Origin: Takakia lepidozioides
Lineage: Eukaryota; Streptophyta; Takakiopsida; Takakiales; Takakiaceae
Assembly: GCA_030704615.1 (NCBI GenBank)
Contig: CM060731.1
Location: forward strand, 74,072,756-74,132,755
DNA length: 60,000 nt
Direction of reading: 5' to 3'
This document shows, one piece after another, positions 1-11,689 of this stretch (its first letter is position 1; each line of letters begins with the position of its first letter). The notes beneath the pieces are model-generated. The model worked only from the letters and a program-made list of their open reading frames with translations, made no database searches and was not told where the DNA came from. The translations under genes and the position numbers were made by a program.

Positions 1-333
1 AAGATACACATCAAAGTCAGTTAGACCAAAATCTGTGCGTCCCTCACTACCTAATGTAATCACGTTCTAATCCGGTTATCTCATCTGGGCATTTTGGTAA
101 CTACTGAAAGGAGCATGTTGGCCACAGAGTCATAGCATTTCAGGATAACCAAAATGGAGCTCCAGCACTATCCACCTATTTCAATGCTATCGTGCAGTAG
201 CCCTTCACTATGTATTCCATGTCTGAATGGCAATATGCGACTTGATGTAAAAAAGTATATGAGCTGAATAACCGACACATCATCAGAGAGAGATAGAGAG
301 AAAGAAGAAGAAAGGTTATCCGATATTACACTT

Positions 334-353
334 AGAGAGAGAGAGAGAGAGAG
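334..353. repeat. (GA)n microsatellite
   Basis: A pure GA dinucleotide run inside a purine-rich stretch. It lies just downstream, in minus-strand terms, of the donor of the oxidoreductase exon ending at 363, so it is intronic. Confidence 0.9.
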
Positions 354-362
354 GGAGAGCAC

Positions 363-2003
363 CTGCACAGCAAAAGTTCCAACACCACCAGACGCAGCTG
401 TTATGAGCAGATTTTTTTTCACTGAATTACTTCCATCAAGTTTGACACCAGCAGCGTCCCGTACAGCTTGTAGTGCAGTGAATCCAGCAACAGGCAGGGA
501 GGCACCATCCACTGCTGAAACCTCAGGTGGCCTCTTTGCTGTGGTTTTAATGGGTGCTACTGCATACTCTGCTAGTGATCCGCCATTCTGCATGAGCCCC
601 TCATCAAATTTAACAGCTAAAAAAATTTCTGCTGTCCCTTAAAAAACCAAGACACTTCTCAGTGGCTTTCTGCGTCTGTGCAAAAACGGGCACCAAGGCT
701 ACTTCAAACATCTCTCTCAATCTGAAAAGTCCCTGTTCTGGGAGTGGCCTCAACCATGTGCATGAGCTACGAAGGTTTGGCAAAGGTGCCATACTATCGA
801 TCGTGCAAACCTCACAACTAGATCCCGTGCAACAAGGACTACGGTCTTAGCTGCTCTTACACCAATGGGTACCACACCATCACCAATTCCAACTCATTTC
901 TACGACTACCTGGCCAAATACCGGCAAACTGTCCCCTGTCACTGGAATGTCGTTTGATGTTTACTAGCTTCCACGTCCACTGCAACAGATTTTTACATTG
1001 AACAACAAGTTCCGCACTCTACAAGATTTTCAATGAACCAAACAGATCCATAATGAGCAAAAACAGAGAGGTACCCTAAGGTCCAGCCAGCTTGAAACCT
1101 TGTCACCAGACGCAAAGGTTGTAACTCCAGGACCAACACTAACCACCTCCCCGGCAACATCAGTTCCTGCCAACCAGTGGGCTCCAAATATTCTCTCTTT
1201 TAGCTTGGCTTGCATCTTGCTCTTGATACATTTGCTTTCCATCAAATAGCCACATCTAGCAAGACAAGAAGGTATCTCATCCCAAATATCACCCAAAATC
1301 AATGGAATGTATTAACACTTGTGTCGATAGAATTGTTGTGTCATGGAGGTACATTGGAAACTCAACATCACTTACTGCAGGTCAATTCAACTATGCTGTG
1401 CCAACACAGTGAACAGTGAGGTGCAGGACAAATCACCCTCAAGCTCAGGCGCATGACCAAAAGAACACCTTAAGGTGTCGAAACTTTGAGTGATGGCTTT
1501 TGTCGCAGTGATCAGGAAAGGCAAGCAGTGGGATTTGTTCTGGACTCGATTTATTCCCCACTGCAGACAATTCACAATACTAGATGACAAACTCTCACAA
1601 TTACGCAGAAGTATGAAACATGCTAAGACTGACAATTCCATCATTTATGTTTACCAAAGGTCCGGAGCCATCAGCAACACAGTTAACTCTTTCAACAACA
1701 CTGCTGTCTGGATCATTCCAGAAAACGGTTTATGGGACTGTGTTTGTTTTTCAAAAGTGGAAGAGGCAACACATGGGGTCCTCAATTAGTACCTGGTATG
1801 TGAGGAAACTTAGGCGGCAGAAAGAATTTAAGGAGGCCGTCCTGAACTTTCCAGTCAACTGGGTTCACGCTGGCTGCCTCTATCTTTACCAGCACCTGGT
1901 CCTTCTTCGGTGTGGGCACGGGCACTTCCACATGCTGCACGTGTCGTACCATGAAACCATAAGGCAGCGAGCAAAAGAGAGACCGAAACAGAGAAAGAAA
2001 CAA
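363..2003 (-). CDS. Chloroplast-envelope quinone oxidoreductase-like gene, 3' end off window
   Basis: Three minus-strand exons resemble the plant ceQORH family, medium-chain dehydrogenase/reductases that reduce quinone or enone substrates with NADPH at the chloroplast envelope. Exon A (about 2003-1793) encodes HVEVPVPTPKK and NPVDWKVQDG. Exon B (1166-1075) encodes TDVAGEVVSVGPGV, ASGDKV and ends SSWLDLR. Exon C (587-363) encodes NGGSLAEYAV, LPVAGFTALQA and the start of the nucleotide-binding fold, TAASGGVGTFAVQ. All junctions fit: CCAG/GTACTA, then GGCAG/GAACTG (rebuilding GGA), AGG/GTACCT, ATGCAG/AATGGC, and CAG/GTGCTC. Exons B and C have no stops and are 30 and 75 codons. The remaining Rossmann fold and C-terminus lie left of base 1. 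The true first exon is uncertain; an acceptor may lie before HVEV. The visible part looks intact and is the best host-gene candidate in the window. Confidence 0.8.
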
Positions 2004-3037
2004 GTACTCTTACACTTTCCTTGCCACACGCTCGTGGCCAAAGAATCTGAAGTAAGTTTCACGAAGGATAGACTGATAGCTGCACCTCACTCACATACAT
2101 AGCGCTTTGCACAGTATCCAAAACCTACACCTTTGCTGCGAAAAGAGTCAAGTAGAATGACACGCACCTAAAGGCGTATCAGATTCTCTAGGCAAAGCTT
2201 CATCCCTAGTGGACACCTATTTAATTATCATGCGACTTAAACTCCCATCTCTTTCTGGGTCTGGATGTTTTGAACATCATATGTGCATGAAAGACAAAAA
2301 GAGGGAAGAGAAAAAACAGAAACCTGCCTTCAGCGATGAAGCCCCACCCCCAAAGGCGGAGTACTGCACACCTCGCATCACATTGGCCATCTCTCCCAAA
2401 AACAACTTCAGCCTCCAATCCTTGTCTCTTCTCCTCTCGATCACTCTCTCCCACCCTCGCTACCGTAGCAATGACACTCACATATACACTCAAAAAAAAA
2501 TTTGATCATTCCAACACCTCTCTCTCCCTCTCTTGTCCAATTCTTCCCTCAACGATTGCCGACAATGTGGGAGAACGCATCAATCGGCACGCAATCTCGA
2601 GTCGCGCTCTCACTACGAACATCACCGTCTTTCTGGTCGCATGCATTCCACCACAGCCCTCTCTCTACACGTGCCCATCCTTACCTTCTGATCCGATCTC
2701 TCCAGGTCAGATTGACCGGGATATCCAGTCGGAGCACAGTTATGCTTTCATCGAGAGTACATCCATCCATCTATCATTACTTCTCTCTCTTTCTTTCATC
2801 CATCCAACCTTGATGACCATCCACCGACTCATCCATTCATTTCAATCACACATGACTGGAGACGAAAGAGAGAGACTCAGAGAAGCTAAGTATGTCTGAG
2901 ATGGAGAGAGGGAATTGAGAACGCAGCAATTGCATCCGTCAGGGTTTGGCAGAGAATCAGCTTTAATGAAGTTTGCAGCGAGTTTCTGGATCTTGCTAGG
3001 GGCTCAGGATACGGCTTTGATGGAGCAGATTTAGTAC
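2004..3037. other. Upstream region of the oxidoreductase, no gene seen
   Basis: This stretch has scattered CT-rich runs (about 2510-2530 and 2780-2800) and ATCCATC-type simple sequence (about 2760-2850). Open frames are short and pyrimidine-biased, with no recognisable protein. It may hold the promoter and first exon of the minus-strand oxidoreductase, but I see no convincing core element. Confidence 0.4.
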
Positions 3038-3870
3038 TTATACTCCCAGGTTTCTTCCAGTGCTTCTGGATCTCTCCGTCTCATATAACCATGCTTTGTA
3101 GCGTTCTTTGTAATTGGAATTGGCAATCTTTGTGATGAGAAGAGGTCCCTGTTGTATGGTCGAAACCATTGGCACATTGGACAGTCCCATCTCACCGATT
3201 AGCCTATGCTGGGAACCTTTGTGAATGAGGTCAATGGTATGATCTCGGAAGGAGATGGTGGGATCTTTTGTGTCCAAGAATAACGTCGATGTGAGCTAGA
3301 TCCATTACGCCGAGGTCAAGCGCATCGCAGTAGGTCTGAATCTGAAGAGGGACAGAGACCCGCCTATTCCATCGTTGGTTTGAGCCATCTGGAAAGTGGA
3401 GCACGTAGGGCTCAGAGACGATCGTCTTGAGTCCTAAAGCTAGAACCACTTTGGAACTAACAAAATTGTGTGTACACCCCGAGTCTAACAACACAATGAC
3501 ATCTTTGCACCTGATCTTTCCTTTGATCTTGAGATGCTCCCAGGAATAAAAGCCGTTATCAGCTCTCTCGCTCACTGAATCAGCAAACCTTACCTTGCGT
3601 GGATCTGGGGTTGGGGTCTTGGTCGTGCCTGGCGCTCCAAGACCAAGGGTGGGGGTCTTGGCACCCTTCTCCTTAGCTTCTTGTGGATTCCTGATGAGGG
3701 TACTTGGCATTCCAATGGTCATTTCTGTTGCCAAACGTGCATGCTTCACTAGCTTTGGGGAGAAGCACTTGTGTGAAGAGGTCGGTGGCTTTTTACATAT
3801 GATGCACAATGCTGGATCATGCAGCTTCCCCATCTGCCCAATGAGCTTACATGTGGGAAGTTCACCTTCG
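3038..3870 (-). pseudogene. Ty3/Gypsy gag-protease relic
   Basis: Minus-strand remnant of a retrotransposon polyprotein. Frame 3833-3231 begins after a degenerate zinc knuckle (CIICKKP then HKC) and has a retropepsin core, VLLDSGCTHNFVSSKV, with the catalytic Asp at about residue 117. This is followed by the usual protease C-terminal lobe. The end of the protease (DPTISFRDHTIDLIHKG) is in another frame (3277-3038), so about one frameshift and a small deletion separate them. Reverse transcriptase does not follow. The 5' side near 3870 reads on in yet another frame (ELPTCKLIGQMGK). No LTRs were recognised. It is non-functional and unrelated in sequence to the other Ty3 copies here. Confidence 0.75.
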
Positions 3871-4634
3871 TGAGTTCAGACGGGGGTGGAAGCGTGTTGA
3901 TCCCTTTTAATTCTTGCCACTCTAGTTCTAGTAATCCCCTTTCATGCGTAACAAACTTCAGCTCCCTCTCTCTCTCTCCATCGATTTGTGAAATAACTTT
4001 CAGAAAATCATACCTGGGGAAAATCTCAGTTACAAGGAGATTTTGCCACAAAATCTGGGCTCAATGCACAAACACCTAGAGCCCACAGTAGCTTCACCCA
4101 GTGGATGCCGTTGATTGTGCACAGGGGTGCAGCCCTTGCAAAGGACGTGACCTTTCACACCACGTTTATCTCTCAAGAAGGGCTTTCTTATGTCCATGGG
4201 AGCAGAAACACCCACAAAGACCATAAAACATAACTATCTCTGACTGTATAAATTAGTAGAAACATGCCACGTCAGCGAGTCTGCTCTAAGAATCAGTTAT
4301 GGGGCCATATTTCCTAGGAGGGTCCTCCTCTGCTAAGAGAAACAGGCCATATTGCCTTTGCCTGGGCACGCACAGGCAGGGCATTCAGGTAAATAAGGAA
4401 CATATTTATACACTAGGAAATATGGCCCCATGACTCCTCTATACGTAAAAAAAGATGCTTAGAATGTTTTCTTTGCAATTTGCGTGGCTTATATTGGTGA
4501 ATCCTAATTCGTAAAAACAAGCGTTACAACCGGGAACGCCAACGCCAGGCTAGCGAGTGGGCTAGGGGCGTACTTGCTGAGTCAGCAAACCTTTTCAGCG
4601 ATATTACGCTCCGTAAAGAACCGGGGCGCTGGGG
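3871..4634. other. Intergenic, with one inverted repeat
   Basis: No convincing coding content. The stretch contains a fold-back pair listed separately and ends at the first base of the 5' LTR. Confidence 0.4.
4299..4431. repeat. Fold-back / MITE-like inverted repeat
   Basis: Bases 4299-4317 (ATGGGGCCATATTTCCTAG) recur exactly as the reverse complement at 4413-4431, 95 bases apart. Similarity extends imperfectly outward for some 10 bases. This is the shape of a short non-autonomous DNA element, but I could not define a target duplication. Confidence 0.5.
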
Positions 4635-5158
4635 TGTGGAGCTGGGATTCCTTCTCTCGACTTGGAGGAACGGAGGAGGGATGTGCCCCATATGATTTAG
4701 GGATGGACGGAACCAGGATGAGGTCTGGATGAACTCACACCTTGCTGAGCTGGCAACCGCTTATGACTTTATTAGGTGCTGTCTTATTCTAACAGCTAGT
4801 TTAGGATTAGATTAGGATGGATCTGGGTGATCTAGCTTCTTTCTATGGCTATGCTAGAAGGGCATCTGGCTGGCCTATATATAAGTGTCATGCGGCACTA
4901 GGATTAGATTACGACCTAATACTATTTAAGCTCCACTACCGTGGCAGTGAGGGTGGTGGCTTTTGGATCTTACGCGAGTGTACGTTTGGTGTAACGGTGT
5001 GCTTGAGTGTGTTGATGAATGTGTTTTGGATGTTCGACTCTGTTGCATGCTCTTCGTGAGATTCTGTCTTCTCTGCCAGGCCCATCTATCGACTACATCC
5101 CCCTTGATAGGATGAAGTCCGGTAGAGGAAGGAGAACAAACCCATAGAGCCGGAATCG
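4635..5158 (+). repeat. 5' LTR of Ty3 element A
   Basis: Starts TGTGGAGCTGGG and ends AGAGCCGGAATCG. It aligns over its full length with 17881-18419. It begins with the usual TG but does not end in CA. A TATA-like box at 4876-4884 suits an LTR promoter. Confidence 0.85.
4876..4884 (+). promoter_or_regulatory. TATA box of the 5' LTR
   Basis: TATATATAA in the middle of the LTR, the expected U3 position for polymerase II initiation. The 3' LTR copy has one substitution here (TATATGTAA). Confidence 0.55.
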
Positions 5159-5176
5159 TGGTGGAGATGCGGGGTA
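5159..5176 (+). other. Possible primer binding site
   Basis: TGG follows the LTR end directly, as expected for pairing with the CCA end of a tRNA. The next bases (TGGAGATGCGGGG) do not match the common plant initiator-Met site, and I could not assign a tRNA. Confidence 0.35.
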
Positions 5177-5365
5177 GGAAAAATCGTTAACAAGGAAATT
5201 GGCTCGTACGAAACACCGGAGAACAATAGATAGCGTACGGGGGATCCTGAATGATTGAGGGGAGAGGTAGTGGCAAAATGGCGGCTTGTATGTCATGCAC
5301 AGTGAGAGAGAGAGAGTTTGCCTACTCAAGCTTTTCTGTGTTTTGAGAGTTTCACAAGTGAGCAC

Positions 5366-8302
5366 TATGGCTTCCAGTTCTGAACGCGGTTGGTTTGAGC
5401 TTGATCAGTTTGAGGTCCCGCGCTTGAGACAGACCCAAGCGTTAGAATCTCGCTATATTTGTGAACTTGCACGCAACATGTTACATAGCAGCTTGTATTT
5501 GTCGATTATCCGGAAGGAGAGCCGATTCCGCAACCTGAACTCCCGTTTGAGCCAAGACTTTTGAGGAGACTGCACGCAAAGAAGCTTCCAAGCCCATAAC
5601 GCCGCACGCCTTCTCCTCAAGCTTCATTCCAGGGAAGTCACTCTGCAGATTCCCCTTGCTAGTGCCAAGGAGCAGTTGGAGAGTGGTGAGAAACTTACTT
5701 GGGCTGTCTTGGGCATTCCACAATTCTTAGTAAGTCGAGAATTGGGTGTAGAGCTTGAGAGCTTCATGCCTCCTGACAAGCCGAGCCCTCTATGATTGTG
5801 GGAACTGGTTAAAGGGGGTACATCGATTCTGCTTGCTAATTTGAAGTCTCGAGTTCCACCAGCCCACTTGGGAAGAGCTCATCACTGGTATTCCCGACTC
5901 CGATTTTCTTTTTTGTCCCAGTGATGTGTTGATCTTTCCGGGGGTGTGTTTTCGGCGTGAAACAGTAGGACTCTACAAGGCCAAAGCAGCCAAGGGATAT
6001 CCTGCCCATACGCTATTGGTGAAGGAAAAGGTGGTCTGCAACATCGTGCGCGTAACTTTTTGGCTCAAGGGTGAAGAGGAGCTGTGGGCTTTCTTGGGGG
6101 AAGGAGTGTACCTGTTGCACAAGCATCGCCTCATCACCTCTCACTGTGTGTCTGGGTGGGATTCGAAGCTCAGTGCCCCTTCGGACAGGTAGCCGTGTAC
6201 TCCTCTTCTCATGCCTGTATTTACAAGCTTTATGCTAGAGAGAGAAGCAGAAGAGACGATGGGACTAAGTGAGTTGGAAAAACGGAGGAGATGGAAGAAA
6301 CAACAACTAATGAAAGAAATAATACGGAAAGGGGAGAGTCGTCTGGAGATCACAAGGATCCGGCGACTGTGCCTCAACCCACATTTGATTTGGACGAGCT
6401 GTGTGAAGCCATGGGGGTGATTTCAAATTGCCCCTCGCTTATGAAGATGTTGTTGAAACAAACTGAAGCTCCGGATATTACATCACGGAAAACTGATCAT
6501 GGGGAGCGAATGCATAAGCAACAATACCCTGAGTACAACTTAGGGGAGGATTTTGAGTCCTTCTTGGAATTTTTTGAAATCAGCACTGAAATGAATGGTG
6601 TTCCCCTCGGTTCCAAATAAAGTCTTTTTGGATCTGTCTCAAGGGAGAGGCCAGGCAACTGTTTGAGTCCAATATCAAGGACAAAAATGATCTTACTTGG
6701 GTAGAAGCCAGAGAATTGGCTCACAAGCTCTTTCGTAAAGAAAAGCCCATAGCTTACACCACACCAGACTTAAAATTTCATCATGGCGATAGTGTGTGGA
6801 AATACTGCACTGACTTGCGAACTGCAATTTGTAAGTCAGTTCTAATTGCCTCAGAGAGACCTGCTATTTTGAAACATTGTTTTGTAAAGGGCTTGCCCTC
6901 CTGCTGAGAAAGTGTTTCTACAGAAACAAACATACACTATTGAGGATGAAATGGTTGAATTAATAGAAGAACGCCTTCGTCTTAAAGCTGCCAAGGTTGG
7001 ATTTGCCAAACCAGCCACTATCAAGCACACACACCTGGCCAGTGAAAGAAATGATGTTGCGATTACTGATGGGCACCTTGGGGTGAAAGGCCTTGCAGAA
7101 GAATTGGTACCTTCCCTTGTGCATGAATTGTCCTCCTTACGTGATGAAATCCAGGGTCAACTACAGGCCTTCAAGGCAGAGGTTAACTGGAAACCAGCTG
7201 GCTCCCAAAACACTGGTCACAAGGGTAAGACTAACACTGGCCCTAGGTATGAAGCCAGACTATCCGTGGTGGCATGCATGGTTTGCAAATCCAAAGAACA
7301 CTACACCAGGTTCTACCCTTACCTCTCTCAACTCCCTGCTCTAATTGATCGTTATGAGAAAGAGAAACTCCCGAAAGGCCATTTTAAACGACCAAGATCG
7401 TCTGTAAGGGTGCCAGCCGATCTCTCTACAAACCCACAACCTGTTGCTGGTGTTGTTTTGTCCAATGATTTCAAACTCATGCATTGTGAAGCCTCTAGGG
7501 TGCTTAGAAGAGAACGCATACATCCCTTGATGACTCAGTGTCACATTGGCCACCTTTCTTTTTCATGTGTGATTGACACATGTTGCACCACGTCTGCCAT
7601 TCCACTCTCCATTGTACGCATATTAGGCCTCAAGTTACGGCCTGCCAAAGGGCTGGAAGTAACCATAGCATATGGTACAGCCTATGAACCCATGGGTTTG
7701 GTTACTGTGCCTATCCATGTTAGTGGCAAGACAATGGTGCTAACCTCTATTGTCACTTTGGGGGAGCAGCTTTTGCTGGGCCTTGACTAGATGAAGGGGG
7801 CGGAGACTAGCCTGGACATCATGGGCAATGTGATGTGGTTACACAATGGTGAGGGCCAGCCTTATAAGGTAAATCTCAACGCTGTCACCTTGGCTGTTGG
7901 TACCTCTTTAGCCAACTACTCTCGATTGAAATTGCAAGCTGAGCACATGAAGGAAACTGTAGGCCAGCACTACAATTGGGCCAGATTTAGTCAATTTCAA
8001 GCCCCCGAGGGCTGCCTTTATCAAAGGCAGTTCCCTTTGCCCGGTAAGAAATCTGAACCTTCGCTGCTAGTGGCCAAGAACACAATGCTACTCCGAGCTC
8101 TTGTCGACTTGGTCATTCCTGCTTTTTCTCAACATGTAATTCCTTCTGGTCTAGCTTTTGCTTGCCCCCAAGGCCACTATATTGAGGTGGAAGGTTGGAA
8201 GAAGCTGACCTTGCAAAAACATTGTCTGATTGCATCTGGTGTGATTGATAGAGGTTTCAAGGGTGAAGTGAGACTGTTGGTGGCTAATCCTGAGCGTATT
8301 GG
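5366..8302 (+). pseudogene. Gag-protease region of Ty3 element A
   Basis: Gag probably starts at the ATG at 5366 (MASSSERGWFELDQFEVPR) after a GA-rich leader. It is broken into several frames up to about 6900. From 6912 one long frame carries the late Gag part with a degenerate zinc knuckle (CMVCKSKEHYTRFYPY, final Cys lost). The protease follows, with IDTCCTTSAI where DTG is expected, so the catalytic Gly is replaced. The protease ends LLLGLD-stop, where a TAG at 7788 probably replaces a Trp codon, and the same frame continues to the transposon insertion point at 8302. After excision the frame reads ERIGITICKGQVLARL into the reverse transcriptase part at 14286. Confidence 0.75.
8300..8302. 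repeat. TGG target duplication of the large CACTA
   Basis: TGG at 8300-8302 is repeated at 14283-14285, directly outside the CACTA termini. Three-base duplications are the rule for the En/Spm (CACTA) superfamily. Confidence 0.85.
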
Positions 8303-8332
8303 CACTACAACACACCCTATATAATTTCGACG
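8303..8332. repeat. Left terminal repeat of the large CACTA
   Basis: Begins CACTACAACACACCC and ends near TTTCGACG. About half to two thirds of positions match the inverted right end over 30 bases, with the CACTA core identical. Confidence 0.75.
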
Positions 8333-9068
8333 ATTTAGTTTGACGCTGACGTTGACTGTTGTCACTTTCGACTGTTCCAACCATTTTGCAGTCAAAATTT
8401 ATATTAAAATATTCGAAGTGCTAGACAATCGCGAAAATTTTGACTGTAGTGAGAGACTTTGACTATCTAAAGTGAGCTGACTAGGACAACCACTTAAACA
8501 ATGGCACGTGTAATCACAATATATAAATTATATAGCAGTATATATATGTGGATAATAAGAAGTAAAAACATTTAACTATTTTCTTACTGACCCATCATAT
8601 TAATATTAAACTAATCGTGTTAATGTTAGTGAAACAAAACAAATGAATTATGTGAACGAATGATAAACAAAACGCCTTGCTGGCAGCTATTGGATGAACG
8701 TATCAAACATAACTTTTGCGCACTGGATGAACGTATGAATGAATGATAAAGCAACTATTGGATGAATATATGAACGCATAGATTGATGGAAAACCCAAAA
8801 TCCAGCTATCTCTGAATACATTCATCCATCAAGAGATGTACCTATCACGTGCGTGAACAAAAGGGGGTTAATTTAATACCCCCATATACAAACTATGTAT
8901 ATATTAAAAGGCTGGAAAATTTACAAAAGTATATATACATACTTTTCGGGAAAAGTTGTAAATGAGTGTATATAGCTTACTGGTAAGGACTCTCCATGTT
9001 TCGCGTAGTTTTTTAAGCCCCACTAAGCCCTATCGCATCGCTGCTGCGCGCACTCTGTCCTCGTGCAG
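8333..9068. other. CACTA subterminal region
   Basis: AT-rich, with short GACT / TTTGAC motifs near the end and loose repeats of TGGATGAACGTAT (about 8690-8770). A G-tract/C-tract segment follows (8845-8890), then the palindromic AAAAGTATATATAC-type stretch (about 8925-8945). At about 8975 a TAGCTTACTGGTAAGGA string resembles a tRNA A box. No protein-coding content is seen. Confidence 0.5.
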
Positions 9069-9310
9069 GGTTGGTCTTAGCAGGTCGTGTTTCAATCTCT
9101 GCTCGCTCAGCTGCACCATGGTGGTTCTCATAGACCAATCCGACATTACCGGACTACAGACAAAAGCAGCACACACAAGAGGTCCGTTTGGGTTCATGGT
9201 CAGTCAAATCCTCCATGGGTCATGACACAAGGACGAGGACAATATGTGGTGAGGGCACCTTCTTCTTTGACCTATTTTCAGCCAGTTTTGCCCTCTCATC
9301 AATCAGGTCA
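9069..9310 (+). pseudogene. OSB-type gene fragment (PDF motif), copy 1
   Basis: A segment repeated at 10466-10710 and 32040-32290. In the best-preserved copy (32 kb) it encodes DYRHQQHTEE followed by WVDGRSNPPWVMTQ. That fits the second half of the OSB PDF motif, a short single-strand-DNA-binding block of plant organellar proteins. Here the frame is broken by small changes. It is a captured fragment inside the CACTA, not a gene. Confidence 0.5.
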
Positions 9311-9390
9311 GGCTAAAACTTTTGGTAGTGACGATGTCTTTTGGAATGAAACGGACACCTGATGCTATGCACGGGGGACTATCGTTGTGG

Positions 9391-9473
9391 GCACAGTTGA
9401 AGGAGCTAAAGGCAGAGCTTGCTCTTCTGAGAGTGGCGAAGGTGACGGGTGGCGCACCAAATAAGCTGTACAA
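9391..9473 (+). pseudogene. Ribosomal protein L35 (uL29) exon fragment
   Basis: Encodes [20 protein letters not shown] followed by APNKL, which matches the N-terminal helical part of cytosolic ribosomal protein L35 (uL29). The family then continues SKIKVVR, which is missing here. Only this roughly 28-residue exon piece is present, so it is a captured fragment in the CACTA. The reading frame over the fragment is intact. Confidence 0.8.
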
Positions 9474-10277
9474 AATGTATGGCCAGTTAGGGTTTTTTAC
9501 TTCACGTGCCCCCTGTAATGATGCATGCCCCATCTTGAGTCTGCAGATGTAGGTATTGTGTCCTTGGAATTGTAACTATATTACCAGCCATGAGCAAGTA
9601 GTACCCCTTTGGGAGAAATGGGCTCTTAGTCCTGGTAACTCATCCATGGCTGGATCTCTCTTCCTTGATTTGCCCAGCACTTTTCAGTTAATGCTTCATT
9701 GTTTTGCAGCAGTAGTTTTCCATGTGATGGCAGTTGTTTTCCAAAGGCCCTGCTGAGCATGTAATATATCTTATTTCACGTCATAACGAAGAATGGGTTG
9801 AGATGGTTGCAGGCTTCTTTGAAAATAGAGAAACAGAAGAAGAAAGAGGCGTATTTCCCCTTGCGAAAATATGTTGTGAAAGTGTAGATTTTACATATCA
9901 GAGTAGTCAATTTTGGTGAGTCACACTGATGGGGTCATTCTCTTTGGTTATACTGGTGGCTGGAAAACTTTTCATGTGTTACCAAATGTTTCTTAGCAAA
10001 GTCACATGCACATGAAGTCAGTGTTTGGCTTTCAAGCTTATTGTACCTTGGCTAACCCTGGAATGGAGTTTTCTCTTTTGGTGTCTCTCCCTAAAAAGTT
10101 ATGTATGAACTATGAACGAACAGTTTGGTCTTGAAATCATTGGGAAATCATTCTGGAAATCTTAAACCACATCTAGTTAACTCCTCCATATGTTATTGAC
10201 CTTCGACTTCAAATATCTGTGCCTCCAAATAAAATGTGACCTGCTTCTCTAACTGTTTTTGTTCCCTGAATTTGCAG
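9474..10277. other. CACTA interior, unassigned
   Basis: Short open frames (9556-9756, 9734-9919) contain strings such as GPAEHVIYLISRHNEEWVEM that look exon-like. I do not recognise the source. It could be more captured gene sequence with introns. Confidence 0.35.
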
Positions 10278-10344
10278 CACGGAGCAGAGCTGGCATGAGT
10301 TTTTTACAGATCCTTCACGATGGTGGAACAATCGCAATCGCAAG
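10278..10344 (+). pseudogene. OSB gene exon fragment (start of PDF motif)
   Basis: Acceptor TTTGCAG before 10278 and donor CAAG/GTGTGG at 10344 enclose an open 67-base exon. It encodes TEQSWHEFFTDPSRWWNNRN, the hallmark start of the OSB PDF motif (W-x-x-FF-x-x-P-x-x-WW-x-NR). Preserved splice signals show that genomic DNA, not a processed mRNA, was captured. A deleted version of the same exon occurs at about 32297. Confidence 0.7.
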
Positions 10345-10465
10345 GTGTGGCTTTTTCTTAATGTAGGATGTGAAGAAATTTGTCCATCCTGCAAATGTGG
10401 GCTTTTGGCTCCTGTTAGTACCATGATTTGGTATTCTTCCTGATGTTTACAAGGTTCTTGGGAGA

Positions 10466-11350
10466 GTCAGCTTGGTCTTAGCAGGCCGTGTTTCAATCTC
10501 TGCTCGCTCAGCTGCTCCGTGGTGGTTCTCATGGACAAATCTGACATTACCTGACTACATACACAAACAGCACACATAAGACGTCCTTTTGGGTTGATGG
10601 TCGGTCAAATCCTCCATGGGTCATGACACAAGGTCAAGGTCGACAATGTGGTGAGGGCACCTTCTTCTTCAACCTATTTCTGCCTGTTTTACCCTCTCAT
10701 CAGACTCGGCCCTGAGATGCATATTGAATTCTGTAAGTTAGCTCATTGGGTGGATCTGTGGTGGTTAGGAGTGACTTTGATAAGTTTACTGCCGATGTAG
10801 CAGCAGGAAAATATCCAGAAACAGATAACATAGATGAGGAGAAGCTCGTTGGTGGATCTATGGTGGGTTTGGAGTGATTTTGATATGTTACTGTAGGTAG
10901 GGTTAGGGTGTCAGTGTCAGCTTATACACACGCATGGATAGCTGAAGGAGTGTAGGGATAGATTGTGGGTCCAGATTCATCCAAGAGGCCCGGATTTCAA
11001 GCTCCAGATTACCTATGATTCCCTGTGGAAGGATAGCTACAAGAAACAGATGGTCAACTGGAAGCCGCAGCAGCAGCGGCACAATGGATAAAATCAGGCA
11101 CTGCTAATGAAGGCACCTTCTCCAACACATTTCACCCTGTTTTTCCTTCTTATCAGAATCGGCCCTAAATTTCCATGTTGAATTCTGCAAGTTAGCTGGT
11201 TGAGTGAATCTTGTTTGGAGTGTTGACATGATACTGCCAATGTGACAACAGGAAAGTATCCAAAAACAGGTAACAAATATGAGAAGAAGTTGTGGGGTGA
11301 ATACTTATCTGACCCCAGTAACTGGTGGGACAACCGAGGCAAAAAGGTGA
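10466..11350 (+). pseudogene. OSB gene fragments, second PDF set
   Basis: First a second copy of the 9069-type segment (10466-10710). Then a piece around 10985-11120 encodes PDFKLQITYDSLWKDSYKK in broken form, and 11297-11346 encodes [17 protein letters not shown]. Together these form a further PDF motif out of natural order. Frames are broken and the intervening sequence looks intronic. It is a decayed, internally duplicated OSB segment. Confidence 0.6.
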
Positions 11351-11689
11351 ATGCCTGTCAGATTACAGAGTGTAGCAGATGCAATTGACCATAGGAACTA
11401 GTGTGATAAGTTGAGTTGGGTGCAATTGCACTCTCCCTTTCCTCTCTGCTTCTGTTTGCTATTCAAAGGTAGGATTCATGCCCTGAGTTTAAATTTCAGT
11501 CTGGTGCCGAGAGTGGGTAGACCCTTGAGGTCATCCATGATGTCCTCCCCCATGTCACAGACTGGAAACAAGTCCAGGGAAGTTTTCTGCCTAACTTCAT
11601 TTTCATCAGACAATTTTCTGGAAATGGACATGGCTTTAGACACTACAGCCTCTAAGTCAATAGGGGTGGGGCGTTTGCTGGAACAATTC

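Noticed and set aside
9322-9552. A 76-codon gene containing the L35-like segment
   Set aside because: Only about 28 residues match L35. The flanks are unrelated and the known continuation is missing, so it is an exon fragment.
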